From Lolium rigidum (taxonomy: Eukaryota > Streptophyta > Magnoliopsida > Poales > Poaceae), in the NCBI RefSeq assembly GCF_022539505.1, contig NC_061510.1:265679687-265743686 (forward strand): DNA of 64,000 nt. The letters are read 5' to 3'. The position numbers were made by a program, and so were the translations under genes. Under the pieces are notes generated by a model that had not been told where the DNA came from, did not search any database, and saw only the letters and a list, made by a program, of their open reading frames with translations. Shown piece after piece: positions 1-10,694 of the stretch; positions within the stretch are counted from its first letter, which is position 1; every line of letters begins with the position of its first letter.

Positions 1-1430
1 GGTGCCTCGAGCAATCAGAAAAGTAAATAGGAAAGGTGAGCATCTTTTCTTGCTCTCTTCTATATCAATGCTAAAATGTGTACTGCTAGCTACGTACTAT
101 ACAAACTACAGGGTTTAGTTAGAATTTATCTTATTTTAACTGCATATGAGGTAGTTTTTATAAGTTTTTTATAAGTTCTATATACATGTTAATTATACAT
201 AAATGGTTTAATCAAGTGTATTAATTAGTGGTGAGTGGATAATGCTCAACCACTAAATGTTTTAAGTACTTCAGTTAGCCTTCCCCAATTCTCTTGACTG
301 AATTTAGTACCCCGCCGGTTCATATTAATTAACTCTACTATGGATGTATCTAAACATATTTTCGTTCTAGATATATCTATATTGAAATCAATTAATATGA
401 ATCGGATTGAGTATTACAAATATGTAGGACTAGCATGGGTGGAGCTTCTCGAGGAAGGATAAATGGTGACATCGACACAGATGCCCAGAATCATGCTTGC
501 CGTTGTAAGCCACTATATTCAAGTCCAGTTGTGGACAAAATTCCTACAAAAAGAAGAAAACTTAAGACGGTCCCCTTTCTCATATATTTGTCATATGAGG
601 TGATTTGTGGTAATTACTCTATAAAGAACAAATATAATTTTCGCAAAAAAATTGTAAATATAATTTAGTGTTAACAAGTCTTATTTTTGTTTCTATATCC
701 ATGTGGAACAATTGTATTATTTCTATTTCTGTATCCATGTGACACTACTTATTAGGTGCTTATGTTTCTTCCATCTTAACCGCATGTCTATGTGTAACAC
801 TTACATATGGGATAAATATTGTGCAGGATAAATGATAATTATTCTCGAATGCTAGGATAAATAAGTTGTATAACCGAATATGACTGAAAATGGGATCATT
901 GTTTCACTTTGTAGGGCATCATAACTCTTATAAATATGAATAGTTACATGCCACTATAAAGAACCTTAACGTGAGGTTTCGAAGATTTAGCTGTCAAAAG
1001 TTCTTGCGATTTTCGAAATCAAACACATAATATTATGCAACCATTATTAGCTGGTATTATCAATGCTAACTAGCTTTGGGTTTAATCAGGTCCTCGCCTT
1101 TTGTCCCTGTCCCTTACTCGTACAAAATTATGATATGAGAATTATTATACTAACACCAAGTACATATTCCCTAAACTGAAGCTTAATTTCCTTGGTAAAC
1201 TTGAAATATTCAACATGTTATGTGTTCCAGTTTTAGTAAAATGGTTAAATCAAATGGTCCGGGTAATTAGCACTCACGTAACTTAAAATTAAAAAAATAA
1301 TTATAAATTCTGAAAAAATCTTTTAAAATAGTATAGCATATTTGATGTCTGGATAAGGTCATAAATATCCAAAAGAAAGTCCATAATTTTATTATTAGTG
1401 TAGATTTATCTTTTAAAAAGATGGCTAAGA
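1..1430. other. AT-rich flank, no gene recognised
   Basis: AT-rich sequence with no convincing coding region. The only long open frame (435-668, + strand, 77 codons) has no recognisable domain and low-complexity composition, so I do not call it a gene. A Stowaway-type MITE lies at 310-411. A short palindrome (CCTCGCATTTGCGAGG, about 1435-1450) sits where recognisable Athila-like sequence begins and could mark the end of another element. The rest is unidentified. Confidence 0.6.
310..411. mobile_element. Stowaway-type MITE, 102 bp
   Basis: The two ends are inverted repeats built on GGTTCATATTAATT on the left and AATTAATATGAATC on the right. The middle, with two ATCTA-type blocks around TATTTTCGTTCTAG, also folds on itself. 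The element is flanked by TA on both sides (308-309 and 412-413), the target duplication of Tc1/mariner-type Stowaway MITEs. The terminal CTCCCTCCG consensus is degraded to CCCCGCCGG and CTCAATCCG, which points to an old copy. It has no coding capacity; such MITEs need a mariner-like transposase supplied in trans. Confidence 0.8.
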
Positions 1431-1457
1431 TCCGTCCTCGCATTTGCGAGGGCCATT

Positions 1458-1676
1458 GTGCTAGTTAAGACAACAATATCTTGTAAGCTCCTGGGAATGA
1501 AGGACGCTCTAGAAAATAACTATGGTTGGCTTGTTCCTGAAAATTTGTTTGACGAGGATAGCAAACCTAAGAATAATGAAAAGGGAGCCTCTGAAACTCA
1601 CATAGATAAGATAAAATGCATAGTCGAGAAAACTCCCAACACCTATGTTGATGCTTCGTCTCTTGATAATACTTGA
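1458..1676 (+). pseudogene. C-terminal ORF fragment of Athila-like element F
   Basis: A 72-codon open frame ending TAG/TGA just before the untranslated stretch containing GGGAGACAACCCATTA. The same stop-then-GGGAGATAACCCAT arrangement follows the last coding segment of the complete element A2 (37926 onward), so this is the tail of an Athila-like internal coding region. The residues are polar and show no recognisable domain. The start was not chosen on evidence; upstream sequence is not clearly coding. Read as a remnant, not a host gene. Confidence 0.45.
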
Positions 1677-1679
1677 TAC

Positions 1680-2650
1680 ACACTTTCTGCGCCTAGCTGA
1701 AAGGCGTTAAAGAAAAGCGCTTATGGGAGACAACCCATTATTTTACTTCGCACCTTTATTTTATATTTGAGTCTTGGAAGTTGTTTACTACTGTAGCAAC
1801 CTCTCCTTATCTTTATTTTATTGCATTGTTGTGCCAAGTAAAGTCTTTGATAGTAAAGCCAATACTAGATTTGGATTCTATGCGCGAGAACAGATTTCTT
1901 GCTGTCACGAATTTGGGCAGTAGTCCCTGTAGAAAAATCAAAACAATCTGCCAATTTACGTGCATGATCCTCACATATGTACGCAACTTTCATTCAATTT
2001 GGCCATTTTCATCTGAGCAAGTCTGGTGCCACTTTAAAATTCGTCTTTACGAACTGTTCTGTTTTGACAGATTCTGCCTTTTATTTCGCATTGCCTGTTT
2101 TGCTATGTTAGATGGATTTCTTTGTTCCATTAACTTTCAGTAGCTTTGTGCAATGTCCAGAAGTGTTAAGAATGATTATGTCACCTCTGAATATATGAAT
2201 TATGCACCGACCCTCTAATGAGTTTGTTTCGAGTTTGGTGTGGAGGAAGTTTTCAAGGGTCAAGAGAGGAGGATGATACAATATGATCAAGAAGAGTGAA
2301 AAGTCAAAGCTTGGGGATGCCCCCGTGGTTCATCCCTGCATATTTTAAGAAGACTCAAGCGTCTAAGCTTGGGGATGCCCAAGGCATCCCTTCTTCATCG
2401 ACAACTTATCAGGTTCCTCTAGTGAAACTATATTTTTATTCCGTCACATCTTATGTGCTTTACTTGGAGCGTCTGTTTGTTTTTATTTTTGTTTTTTTTG
2501 AATAAAATCGGATCCTAGCATTCTTTGTTTGGGAGAGAGACACGCTCCGCTGTTTCGTATGAACACATATGTTCTTAGCTTCATCTTTAATGTTCATTGC
2601 GAAATTTGAACTACTTCATTCATTGTTATATGGTTGGAAACGGAAAATGC
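1680..2650 (+). mobile_element. Athila-like element F, left internal piece
   Basis: This noncoding 3' internal region lines up with 37940-38890 of the complete element A2. It shares the GTCTTGGAAGTTGTTTACTA block, the AAGCTTGGGGATGCC blocks at about 2307 and 2363, the hairpin at 2371-2390, and the block ending GGAAAATG. The piece stops at the N gap at GGAAAATGC. The matching continuation (ACATGTAG..., A2 38905 onward) reappears at 16202, so 1680-2650 and 16202-17433 are two parts of one element split by later insertions. Confidence 0.8.
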
Positions 2651-2750
2651 NNNNNNNNNNNNNNNNNNNNNNNNNNNNNNNNNNNNNNNNNNNNNNNNNN
2701 NNNNNNNNNNNNNNNNNNNNNNNNNNNNNNNNNNNNNNNNNNNNNNNNNN
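2651..2750. other. Assembly gap (100 N)
   Basis: Exactly 100 N, the usual placeholder for a scaffold join of unknown size. It cuts off the left end of D's first LTR and hides whatever lies between element F and block D, probably including the rest of element H. Confidence 0.98.
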
Positions 2751-3740
2751 ACGATGAACACGATGAACACGAAGAACTCACGCACGCACACCAACCCGAT
2801 ACAGTCGATACTTACCCCCGTGGCTCGATGGACCACGCCAATAGAATCAACCCGGGAGAGACGCGCGGTAGAATCCCGGAGTGAGAGATCGGTGAGGGAG
2901 ATGAATCTAGGAGTGGGAGAGAGAGTGGGTAGCACTAGAATCTCACACTCACAAATCCAATCATCCAACAAGGGTAGCCTTGATACAAAGGGGATGAAAC
3001 CCTAGGGAGACAAAGCTCAAATCCATGTCTAAGCCTAAATCTTGTCTAAAGAGGTAAGGGGGTGCCTTGGGTCTATACATAGGCATACAAGGCCAGCAAG
3101 GGCGAACAGTGTACGCGAATGGATAAGTTAAGGCAGTTTGGTGGGTCATTCCCGTCGATCCGGCTTGGGGTCCGGTCCGACCGGGCTCGTGACCGGGCTG
3201 TCCGGTCAAGGGTCCGGTCTGACCGGGCTCGTGACCGGCTGTCCGGTCGGGGGTCCGGTCGACCGGTCGGAAACCGGGAAACCGCGAGGTTTCCGGTCTT
3301 CGCCCGCACGAGGGAGCTGCGCCGGTTGGGCGCCCGGCTGACCGGGCTCCGGGACCGGACGGCCCGGCTGTGGGTCCGGTCTGACCGGGTCCCTGGACCG
3401 GCCGGGCCGGGCCTCTTCCTCCCGCCTCTTCTTCCTCTTCCTTCTTCTCTTCTTTCCTTCTTCTTCTCCTCTTCCTTGCACCATGGGAGTTCCTTCTCTC
3501 TTGGTCCTTGTCGATGCTCGGCACCTATAAACACAATGATGATAGGCATGAGGTAGCATACCATTCACGTTGGTGTTGAGGTCGACCATAGAGAGGAAAG
3601 GGTTCACCTTGACATATATAGCGGGGGTTTGTGTTGTTGGTCCACTTGTGGGACTCCTTGGCCATGGTGTAGCGTCGACGATAGGCGGGGCTGCACTTGA
3701 CGGTCTTGAGGTGGAGGTGTCCGAAGGCCACCCCGCATCA
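2751..3740 (-). repeat. Block D LTR1 (3' LTR, truncated by gap)
   Basis: Matches 8277-9268 and 13801-14791 closely; the first ~85 bp (plus-strand left end) are missing in the gap. A TATA-type motif on the - strand lies at about 3078-3085 (TATACATA here, TATATATA in the other two copies). Next to it, on the upstream side, is the GACCGG/CCGGTC array at 3160-3415. The right end GCATCA abuts the purine tract. Confidence 0.9.
3160..3415. repeat. GACCGG/CCGGTC motif array, D LTR1
   Basis: Dense, irregularly spaced copies of CCGGTC and its complement GACCGG, many joined as CCGGTCnGACCGG. The array is very GC-rich and sits immediately upstream of the TATA motif in - strand transcription direction. 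Counterparts lie at 8688-8945 and 14206-14465, and a shorter array occurs in the leader. Confidence 0.85.
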
Positions 3741-5125
3741 TCTCCCCCCCCTTGGGGAAGAGTCGTCCTCGACTCTTGTTCCTCCTCATCGAAGAGGTAG
3801 TCCATGACGGTTGTCCCATGTAGAGTTGGGTAGTCGCGGTCGAAGAAGAACTTGGAGAAAAACCACTTGCGAAGGGAAAGCTCCAAGAGGCATTTGGCAA
3901 AAATGGGAACCAAAATAGTGTGGGTGTATCCAACATGTGGAAGGGCAAAAATTTGTGCATGTAAGAGTTGTATGGTGTCAAAAATGTGTGGTGTAGCCTT
4001 GTCCCAAGCAAATGGAACAAACAAAAGGCAAGTGTCGGCGGCAAAATTTGGGGCAAAATTGTTATGTGCAATGGCAAAGCGATGGAGACTTCGAACTTGG
4101 GAGAGTATGGTTGGCTTAAGCCGAGTATGAGTGTCCGCAAGTGTGAAAGAATCCATTGCAAATGCCAAAGATGAAATGAGAAATCCAAAGAAGAGCAACT
4201 TTATGAGTGACATGTGGCACAAGATGCATAAGGTGTCTCTCACATGTATGACATGGTCCTTGAGATTCTCGGAGTGTATGATGATAACATCAATACATAC
4301 AACAACCATTGTGCCAACAAGATGTGTCAAGATATGTTGCATAAGAGGCAAAAGAGATGACGAGGAATTGGACCAAACCGGAAACTCGACAAGGCAAACC
4401 GGAAATACATGTGGGCGAAGGCTTGTGGGAACATACTCTTTGGTGTGATTCCCATGGGTTGGATCCTTGATGGGGTAGCTCTCAATTGCGCGTTTCGTGA
4501 GCTCATGCTCCGTAGCGGTGGAAGTTGTCGTGCGGGTACCTATACACACAATATAGAGAACAAAGAGCGTGTGTGCATGGTAGAGGAACACATCATCCAT
4601 CATGATGTTCCATGACTTGTGCACATCACCATTAGTGTCAATCAAGATAGTATTAAATGCATGGCGATGGTGCATATGGCAAGAAGGTGCATTCATGGCA
4701 TGTGGTAACTCATGATCATCAAAAAGTGAGAAGGCTATGGGGGCCATCTCGTGAACAATGAAATAAGCATTCTTGCATACCAAGCATAAGAAAGAGCAAT
4801 TGTTCACAATCTTGGATGCAAGGATCATGGAATGGTGTAAGCATTTTGGACAAAGCATGCGGAAGCTAATGTCATCCTTGTCATTATCATTGCAAGCAAT
4901 ACATGGTAAAGAGCAAGTGGTCGACATATTGCAAGCAATGGTGGAAAATTGGAAGCTCTCATAGCATGGCATGGTCATGGTATCACAAGCATTTACTTCC
5001 ACATGATCAACAATGTTATCAAGCAAAGTATCGCATGGGAAAATGAAAGTAGCATGTGACGTAGCAAATGTATCATCAAGATCATGCATGCACTCATAAG
5101 TCATCATGTCCTCTAGTTGGATCAT
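3206..5125 (-). pseudogene. D ORF2 copy 1: zinc-ribbon-like plus decayed RT, runs into LTR
   Basis: A 639-codon open frame, separated from ORF1 by a single in-frame TAA where element C has TCA, so it was once the continuation of ORF1. Residues 90-120 carry two CxxC pairs (CPKC, CLVC). Residues about 250-420 resemble the palm and connection part of a Ty3/gypsy reverse transcriptase (MVVVCIDVIII, then a SQVRSLH-like block). The catalytic FVDD/YIDD-type motif reads CIDV, so one key Asp is lost. There is no integrase core; compare C, which keeps an integrase-like piece. The frame then crosses the purine tract into the LTR and continues through the GC-rich array, where open frames carry little information. 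A defective polyprotein 3' half. Confidence 0.7.
3741..3753 (-). promoter_or_regulatory. Polypurine tract, D copy 1
   Basis: On the - strand this reads AAGGGGGGGGAGA directly against the LTR, the usual primer for plus-strand DNA synthesis in LTR elements. It has eight Gs, as in element C (26835-26847). Copy 2 has only four (9269-9277). Confidence 0.8.
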
Positions 5126-5170
5126 GGCATCATCAACACCTATGTTGTTACCTTTGTAGGCCGACTCATT

Positions 5171-6925
5171 TTAGGTAGTTGTTGTGGAAGTAGGAGGATC
5201 CATGTGGTCGACATGTCCGTCTTGGAGCAAGCATGGTGAGATATCATCATCTTCATGCACCATGTACATCTTCTCCATGATCGGGAACTCGTCCTCCGTG
5301 GAACCTAGTGCAACATAAGAAGACACAAACGAGGGAGAGATTAATGTGTTAGCAAAAGCGATGTCCTCCATGGACCTATCATCTACCTCTCGCAACTCAC
5401 TTTGTGTATCACTCATGTCCTCCAAATGGAAGCACTCAAACTCACATATGGGGTGGAAGTCACTCAACTCACTATCACTCTCACTCAAGTGGGCTAAGTG
5501 GCTCTCATTCTCACATGGGATTGGTACCAACTCATCAATCAAGCATATAGGAGTAGGCTCGACTTTCTCATCTCCATGCGCCTCCTTGGTTGAAGGGAAA
5601 TTCCCATGCTCAACCATCTCAACTCCATGCGCCTCCGTAGGTGAAGGGAGAATCCCATGCTCACCATGCTCAACTCCATCGCCTCCCAAGTCATCCTCAA
5701 GCGGTGGCACCGTAGGGATGAGGAGAGCTAGGCTCGGATCCACATCCTCCTTGCGATGGCCTTGGAGTTCTTCATCTTGAAGTGTGGGCGCAATAGGCAT
5801 TTTGGGGACTTGTGCTTGTAGCTTGTCGAAGTAGAGCGTCTTGGCACTTGGCGTTGTGCATTGCCATGCCACGTGACCCTTGGCCTTGCACACCTCACAT
5901 AGGAGATTGGGACATTCCCGTGGAGGGTGGCCTTGTTGCTTGCACTTGTAGCATCGTAGTCCATAGGCACGTGACGAGGTAGAGGCCATTGTGGTGGTGG
6001 CACAAGAGGTGGAAGTCGCCTTATGAGGAAGGTATGTTCGATGTGCACTTGCCATCCTTGGAGTGGTAGGCACCCTATCATGGTGTTTGTCGCCTTCATG
6101 TCGAGGCTCTCGTCTTCGTGCATCATCACCATGGCTTGAGTGGTGTCGTCGAAGACTCGTGGAAGATGTTGGTCGATGGCGATGATGAAGTGGCTTGTGG
6201 TGGCGAAGCTCATGTGGTGACGTATGTCGATGACGGTCCTTGCCATGCCGAGATGATGGCTCATGCGACTTGGGATAGTGCTTGTGGCGCCTTGTGGAGC
6301 TTGGAGAAGAGTGTCGATGACGATCATGTTGGGGACGCTCTTGATGCTCCATATGATGAACTCGCCGTAGATGGTCATGTGCATAAGCACTCTCATGGTG
6401 GCGCCTTGTGGAGCTCGGAGAAGTGTGTCGATGACGCTCATGATGGGGACGCTCTTGAAGATCCATATGATGGTGCCCTCGTGGAGGTCCTCCATCTTCA
6501 TATGTAGCTCCATTTGCCAAGTAGTGGTATGTAGGAGCGCCGACGTTGCTCATGGTGGAGTCGAGGTGAGGCTCCGTCACGGTGTCGATGTCGTAGACGT
6601 GGCGTTGCTCCACCATGTCGTCCATGCTTGATGAACCATTGTCGATGTAGAGCTCGTCGAAGTTGTCCTCAAAGTGGTGCTCCACCATGTCATCCATGCT
6701 TGAGGAGCCATTGTCGATGTAGAGCTCCTCGATGTCGGAGATGTCGGTGATGCTTGGGGAGCCATGGTCGTTGTCGAGCTCCTCAATGTCGGAGATGTCG
6801 GTGATGCTTGGGGAGCCATAGTCGGAGTAGAGCTCCACATGTTCCTCCACATCCGCGGTGCTTGAGGAGGTATCTTCCTCGAAGTGCTCCATGTACTCCT
6901 CCGTATCTTCATCTTCGCTATCCAT
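5171..6925 (-). CDS. D ORF1 copy 1: acidic, RS/His-repeat, double zinc-knuckle gag-like protein
   Basis: 584 codons from ATG at 6925. Residues 1-110 are strongly acidic with internal tandem repeats (DISDIEEL and IDNGSSSMDDMVE units). Residues 145-285 are rich in His, Arg and Ser with repeated RHRHTSPSSTRRH-type units reminiscent of RS domains. Two CCHC knuckles of the form CX2CX4HX4C follow at 325-338 and 343-356, typical of retrotransposon nucleocapsid. The C-terminal third is acidic again. The usual retrotransposon gag fold is not recognisable. The stop at 5171 is a nonsense change relative to element C, where the frame reads on into ORF2. The product would bind element RNA; that role is inferred from the knuckles only. 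Confidence 0.8.
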   Translation of the reverse strand: MDSEDEDTEEYMEHFEEDTSSSTADVEEHVELYSDYGSPSITDISDIEELDNDHGSPSITDISDIEELYIDNGSSSMDDMVEHHFEDNFDELYIDNGSSSMDDMVEQRHVYDIDTVTEPHLDSTMSNVGAPTYHYLANGATYEDGGPPRGHHHMDLQERPHHERHRHTSPSSTRRHHESAYAHDHLRRVHHMEHQERPQHDRHRHSSPSSTRRHKHYPKSHEPSSRHGKDRHRHTSPHELRHHKPLHHRHRPTSSTSLRRHHSSHGDDARRREPRHEGDKHHDRVPTTPRMASAHRTYLPHKATSTSCATTTMASTSSRAYGLRCYKCKQQGHPPRECPNLLCEVCKAKGHVAWQCTTPSAKTLYFDKLQAQVPKMPIAPTLQDEELQGHRKEDVDPSLALLIPTVPPLEDDLGGDGVEHGEHGILPSPTEAHGVEMVEHGNFPSTKEAHGDEKVEPTPICLIDELVPIPCENESHLAHLSESDSELSDFHPICEFECFHLEDMSDTQSELREVDDRSMEDIAFANTLISPSFVSSYVALGSTEDEFPIMEKMYMVHEDDDISPCLLQDGHVDHMDPPTSTTTT

Positions 6926-7785
6926 GTTAGCACGATGGTATCTATATGGTGTATGTTAGTGGAAGGAGACTACCTCGCAATCTTACCGTGGTATGACAAG
7001 ATTGGGGTGATCCAACAAACCGAGAGTTAGAACAATTGTATCGGGCACTCACACAAAGACACACGCAAAAGCTAGCAAATATGGTGGTAGGTGAGTGTGG
7101 TGGAAAGCCAAAAGACGAAATCCGAAATCAAGTGTATTGTCAAGAGTGGTGGAAATCCAAAAATCAAATGTTAAAGCGATGATCACTATAAACACGGAAA
7201 AGATGTGGAACACACACACGAGATGAACGGGGTTAGTGCGACCAAGGAATGAGCGGAAAATTGTATGTACGGATGCTCGGTGTCACACTAACACAAGGAG
7301 AGGCAAAGCTTTGGTTGCAAAGGAAGAGACAACTAGATTCACACGCGGCCTCTCTTCTCGTATCTCTCTTTGCTTAAAAGCTTTTTCTCTTTTGTATATG
7401 TTGGCACTTTGCACTCGTTTGTATCTTTGGTGGCACTTGGACACTTTGTATGTATGGGCGTATGGATGTATGGATGTATGGATGTATGGTGCTACTCGCA
7501 CTCTTTTTGTGTTTTTGGGGCTTTTTCACGCACTATGTTAGCGTTAGCCTCGCTTTTGCTATCTTGCCACACGAGTGTTTGCTTGGGTGCCTTACTCAAC
7601 ACGACACACACACCTCACAATGCGGGGCCACGTGCAATGTCTCGCAACACTAGACAAGCAATGCTCAATGGGATAGATCGCAAAAGGAAGAGGGGTTACA
7701 AGGTGACAGCTGCAAGTTATACCTGCGATGGTGGTGGTGGTGGAGATCGCCGGATGTCGAGGTCGAAGGGGGCGCGAAGATGCGC

Positions 7786-7903
7786 CCGGTCTGGGGCCCG
7801 GTTGGACCGGAGCCTGGACCGGCCTGTCCGGTTTCCGGCCGGTCGGACCGGGTTCTGCGCCGGGCCGTCCGGTCTGTGGTCCGGTTGACCGGGCTGGAAA
7901 CCG
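7786..7903. repeat. CCGGTC/GACCGG array in D leader, copy 1
   Basis: About 118 bp with many CCGGTC, CCGGTT and GACCGG words, the same vocabulary as the array in the LTR but outside it. The copy-2 equivalent is at 13308-13432. Element C has an array at the equivalent leader position but with a different core motif. Confidence 0.85.
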
Positions 7904-8175
7904 GGTTTCACGATTTGAAGCTTTCTCTCTCCTGTTCTTCCCCAAACCAAAACCAAATCGACCAAATCGAAGGGAAACGATGGAATTGGAGGCTCAAAGT
8001 TTGGGAAATAGTAGATCAAGCACAACAACACCAAATCCACGGACCAAAACCACTCAAAACGCAACCAAATCACAGATCGGTCAAAAGGCAATTTGGGGTT
8101 ATTTTTGGGGATTTTTTGGAAAATTTTCTAGGGACAAAATTGGGTGGGTGGAGGGTCAAATCCGCGGAAACCAAA

Positions 8176-8189
8176 GGCTGCTGATACCA
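8176..8189 (-). promoter_or_regulatory. Primer binding site, D copy 1
   Basis: The - strand reads TGGTATCAGCAGCC two bases inside the LTR. The first nine bases match the initiator-Met tRNA primer site (TGGTATCAGAGC); an extra base follows. Element C has the same variant. Confidence 0.75.
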
Positions 8190-8191
8190 TA

Positions 8192-9268
8192 TGATGAGGT
8201 CTAAGACCCCGTGTGTGGCCCGATCTTGCGGTTGACCCGAAATCCAAGGAGGGAGAGAGGGAGAGCGCGAAGAACACGATGAACACGATGAACACGAAGA
8301 ACTCACGCACGCACACCAACCCGATACAATCGATACTTACCCCCGTGGCTCGATGGACCACGCCAATAGAATCAACCCGGGAGAGACGCGCGGTAGAATC
8401 CCTGGAGTGAGAGATCGGTGAGGGAGATGAATCTAGGAGTGGGAGAGAGAGTGGGTAGCACTAGAATCTCACACTCACAAATCCAATCATCCAACAAGGG
8501 TAGCCTTGATACAAAGGGGATGAAACCCTAGGGAGACAAAGCTCAAATCCATGTCTAAGCCTAAATCTTGTCTAAAGAGGTAAGGGGGTGCCTTGGGTCT
8601 ATATATAGGCATACAAGGCCAGCAAGGGCGAACAGTGCACGCGAATGGATAAGTTAAGGCAGTTTGGTGGGTCATTCCCGTCGGATCCGGCTTGGGGTCC
8701 GGTCTCGACCGGCCTCGTGACCGGGCTGTCCGGTCAAGGGTCCGGCTCGACCGGGCTCGTGACCGGGCTGTCCGGTCGTGGGTCCGGTCGACCGGTCGGA
8801 AACCGGGAATCGCGAGGTTTCCGGTCTTCGCCCGGTACGAGGGAGCTGCGCCCGGTTGGGCGCCCGGCTGACCGGGCTCGGGACCGGACGGCCCGGTTGT
8901 GGGTCCGGTCCGACCGGGTCCTCGGACCGGCCAGGCCGGGCCTCTTCCTCCCGCCTCTTCTTCCTCTTCCTTCTTCTCTTCTTTCCTTCTTCTTCTCCTC
9001 TTCCTTGCACCATGGGAGTTCCTTCTCTCTTGGTCCTTGTCGATGTCGGCACCTATAAACACAATGATGATAGGCATGAGGTAGCATACCATTCACGTTG
9101 GTGTTGAGGTCGACCATAGAGAGGAAAGGGTTCACCTTGACATATATAGCGGGGGTTTGTGTTGTTGGTCCACTTGTGGGACTCCTTGGCCATGGTGTAG
9201 CGTCGACGATAGGCGGGGCCGCACTTGACGGTCTTGAGGTGGAGGTGTCCGAAGGCCACCCCGCATCA
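8192..9268 (-). repeat. Block D LTR2 (shared central LTR)
   Basis: 1077 bp, starting TGATGAGGTC and ending CCGCATCA. It serves as the 3' LTR of internal copy 2 and the 5' LTR of internal copy 1. TATA-type motif TATATATA at about 8602 on the - strand, with the motif array at 8688-8945 upstream of it. On the - strand its first ~140 bp also encode the tail of ORF2. Confidence 0.92.
8688..8945. repeat. GACCGG/CCGGTC motif array, D LTR2
   Basis: Same array as at 3160-3415, with small indels and CCG/CTG-type differences between copies. Confidence 0.85.
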
Positions 9269-10649
9269 TCTCCCCTTGGGGAAGAGTCGTCCTCGACTCT
9301 TGTTCCTCCTCATCGAAGAGGTAGTCCATGACGGTTGTCCCATGTAGAGTTGGGTAGTCGCGGTCGAAGAAGAACTTGGAGAAAAACCACTTGCGAAGGG
9401 AAAGCTCCAAGAGGCATTTGGCAAAAATGGGAACCAAAATAGTGTGGGTGTATCCAACATGTGGAAGGGCAAAAATTTGTGCATGTAAGAGTTGTATGGT
9501 GTCAAAAATGTGTGGTGTAGCCTTGTCCCAAGCAAATGGAACAAACAAAAGGCAAGTGTCGGCGGCAAAATTTGGGGCAAAATTGTTATGTGCAATGGCA
9601 AAGCGATGGAGACTTCGAACTTGGGAGAGTATGGTTGGCTTAAGCCGAGTATGAGTGTCCGCAAGTGTGAAAGAATCCATTGCAAATGCCAAAGATGAAA
9701 TGAGAAATCCAAAGAAGAGCAACTTTATGAGTGACATGTGGCACAAGATGCATAAGGTGTCTCTCACATGTATGACATGGTCCTTGAGATTCTCGGAGTG
9801 TATGATGATAACATCAATACATACAACAACCATTGTGCCAACAAGATGTGTCAAGATATGTTGCATAAGAGGCAAAAGAGATGACGAGGAATTGGACCAA
9901 ACCGGAAACTCGACAAGGCAAACCGGAAATACATGTGGGCGAAGGCTTGTGGGAACATACTCTTTGGTGTGATTCCCATGGGTTGGATCCTTGATGGGGT
10001 AGCTCTCAATTGCGCGTTTCGTGAGCTCATGCTCCGTAGCGGTGGAAGTTGTCGTGCGGGTACCTATACACACAATATAGAGAACAAAGAGCGTGTGTGC
10101 ATGGTAGAGGAACACATCATCCATCATGATGTTCCATGACTTGTGCACATCACCATTAGTGTCAATCAAGATAGTATTAAATGCATGGCGATGGTGCATA
10201 TGGCAAGAAGGTGCATTCATGGCATGTGGTAACTCATGATCATCAAAAAGTGAGAAGGCTATGGGGGCCATCTCGTGAACAATGAAATAAGCATTCTTGC
10301 ATACCAAGCATAAGAAAGAGCAATTGTTCACAATCTTGGATGCAAGGATCATGGAATGGTGTAAGCATTTTGGACAAAGCATGCGGAAGCTAATGTCATC
10401 CTTGTCATTATCATTGCAAGCAATACATGGTAAAGAGCAAGTGGTCGACATATTGCAAGCAATGGTGGAAAATTGGAAGCTCTCATAGCATGGCATGGTC
10501 ATGGTATCACAAGCATTTACTTCCACATGATCAACAATGTTATCAAGCAAAGTATCGCATGGGAAAATGAAAGTAGCATGTGACGTAGCAAATGTATCAT
10601 CAAGATCATGCATGCACTCATAAGTCATCATGTCCTCTAGTTGGATCAT
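9132..10649 (-). pseudogene. D ORF2 copy 2, frameshifted at the purine tract
   Basis: Identical as far as I can see to copy 1 ORF2 over the zinc-ribbon-like and RT-like parts (505 codons here). The frame then differs because the purine tract has lost four bases (CCCC instead of CCCCCCCC at 9271-9274), so the tail inside the LTR is read in another frame and ends at 9132. It carries the same CIDV defect and is separated from ORF1 by the same TAA. Non-functional as a polymerase. Confidence 0.7.
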
Positions 10650-10694
10650 GGCATCATCAACACCTATGTTGTTACCTTTGTAGGCCGACTCATT

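Larger units (their letters stand above)
6926..8191 (-). other. D leader, copy 1
   Basis: Untranslated leader between the primer site and the ORF1 start. It contains a GACCGG/CCGGTC array (7786-7903), a short GTATGGAT tandem run (7456-7487), and a splice-donor-like block on the - strand (CAGGTATAACTTGC, about 7712-7725) whose GGTATAACTTGC core is conserved in element C. No ORF of note. Confidence 0.7.

Noticed and set aside
435..668. 77-codon + strand open frame near the left edge
   Set aside because: No homology-like pattern, AT-rich tail, no supporting signals; best explained as chance.
3206..3420. Long GC-rich open frames through the motif arrays as proline/arginine-rich proteins
   Set aside because: All frames on both strands are open there because of the CCGGTC-type repeats; this reflects composition, not coding.
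5346..6631. Plus-strand frames opposite D ORF1 (and the same at 10870-12155, 29156-30461)
   Set aside because: Shadows of the - strand ORF with repetitive His/Val/Ser composition and no conserved start context.
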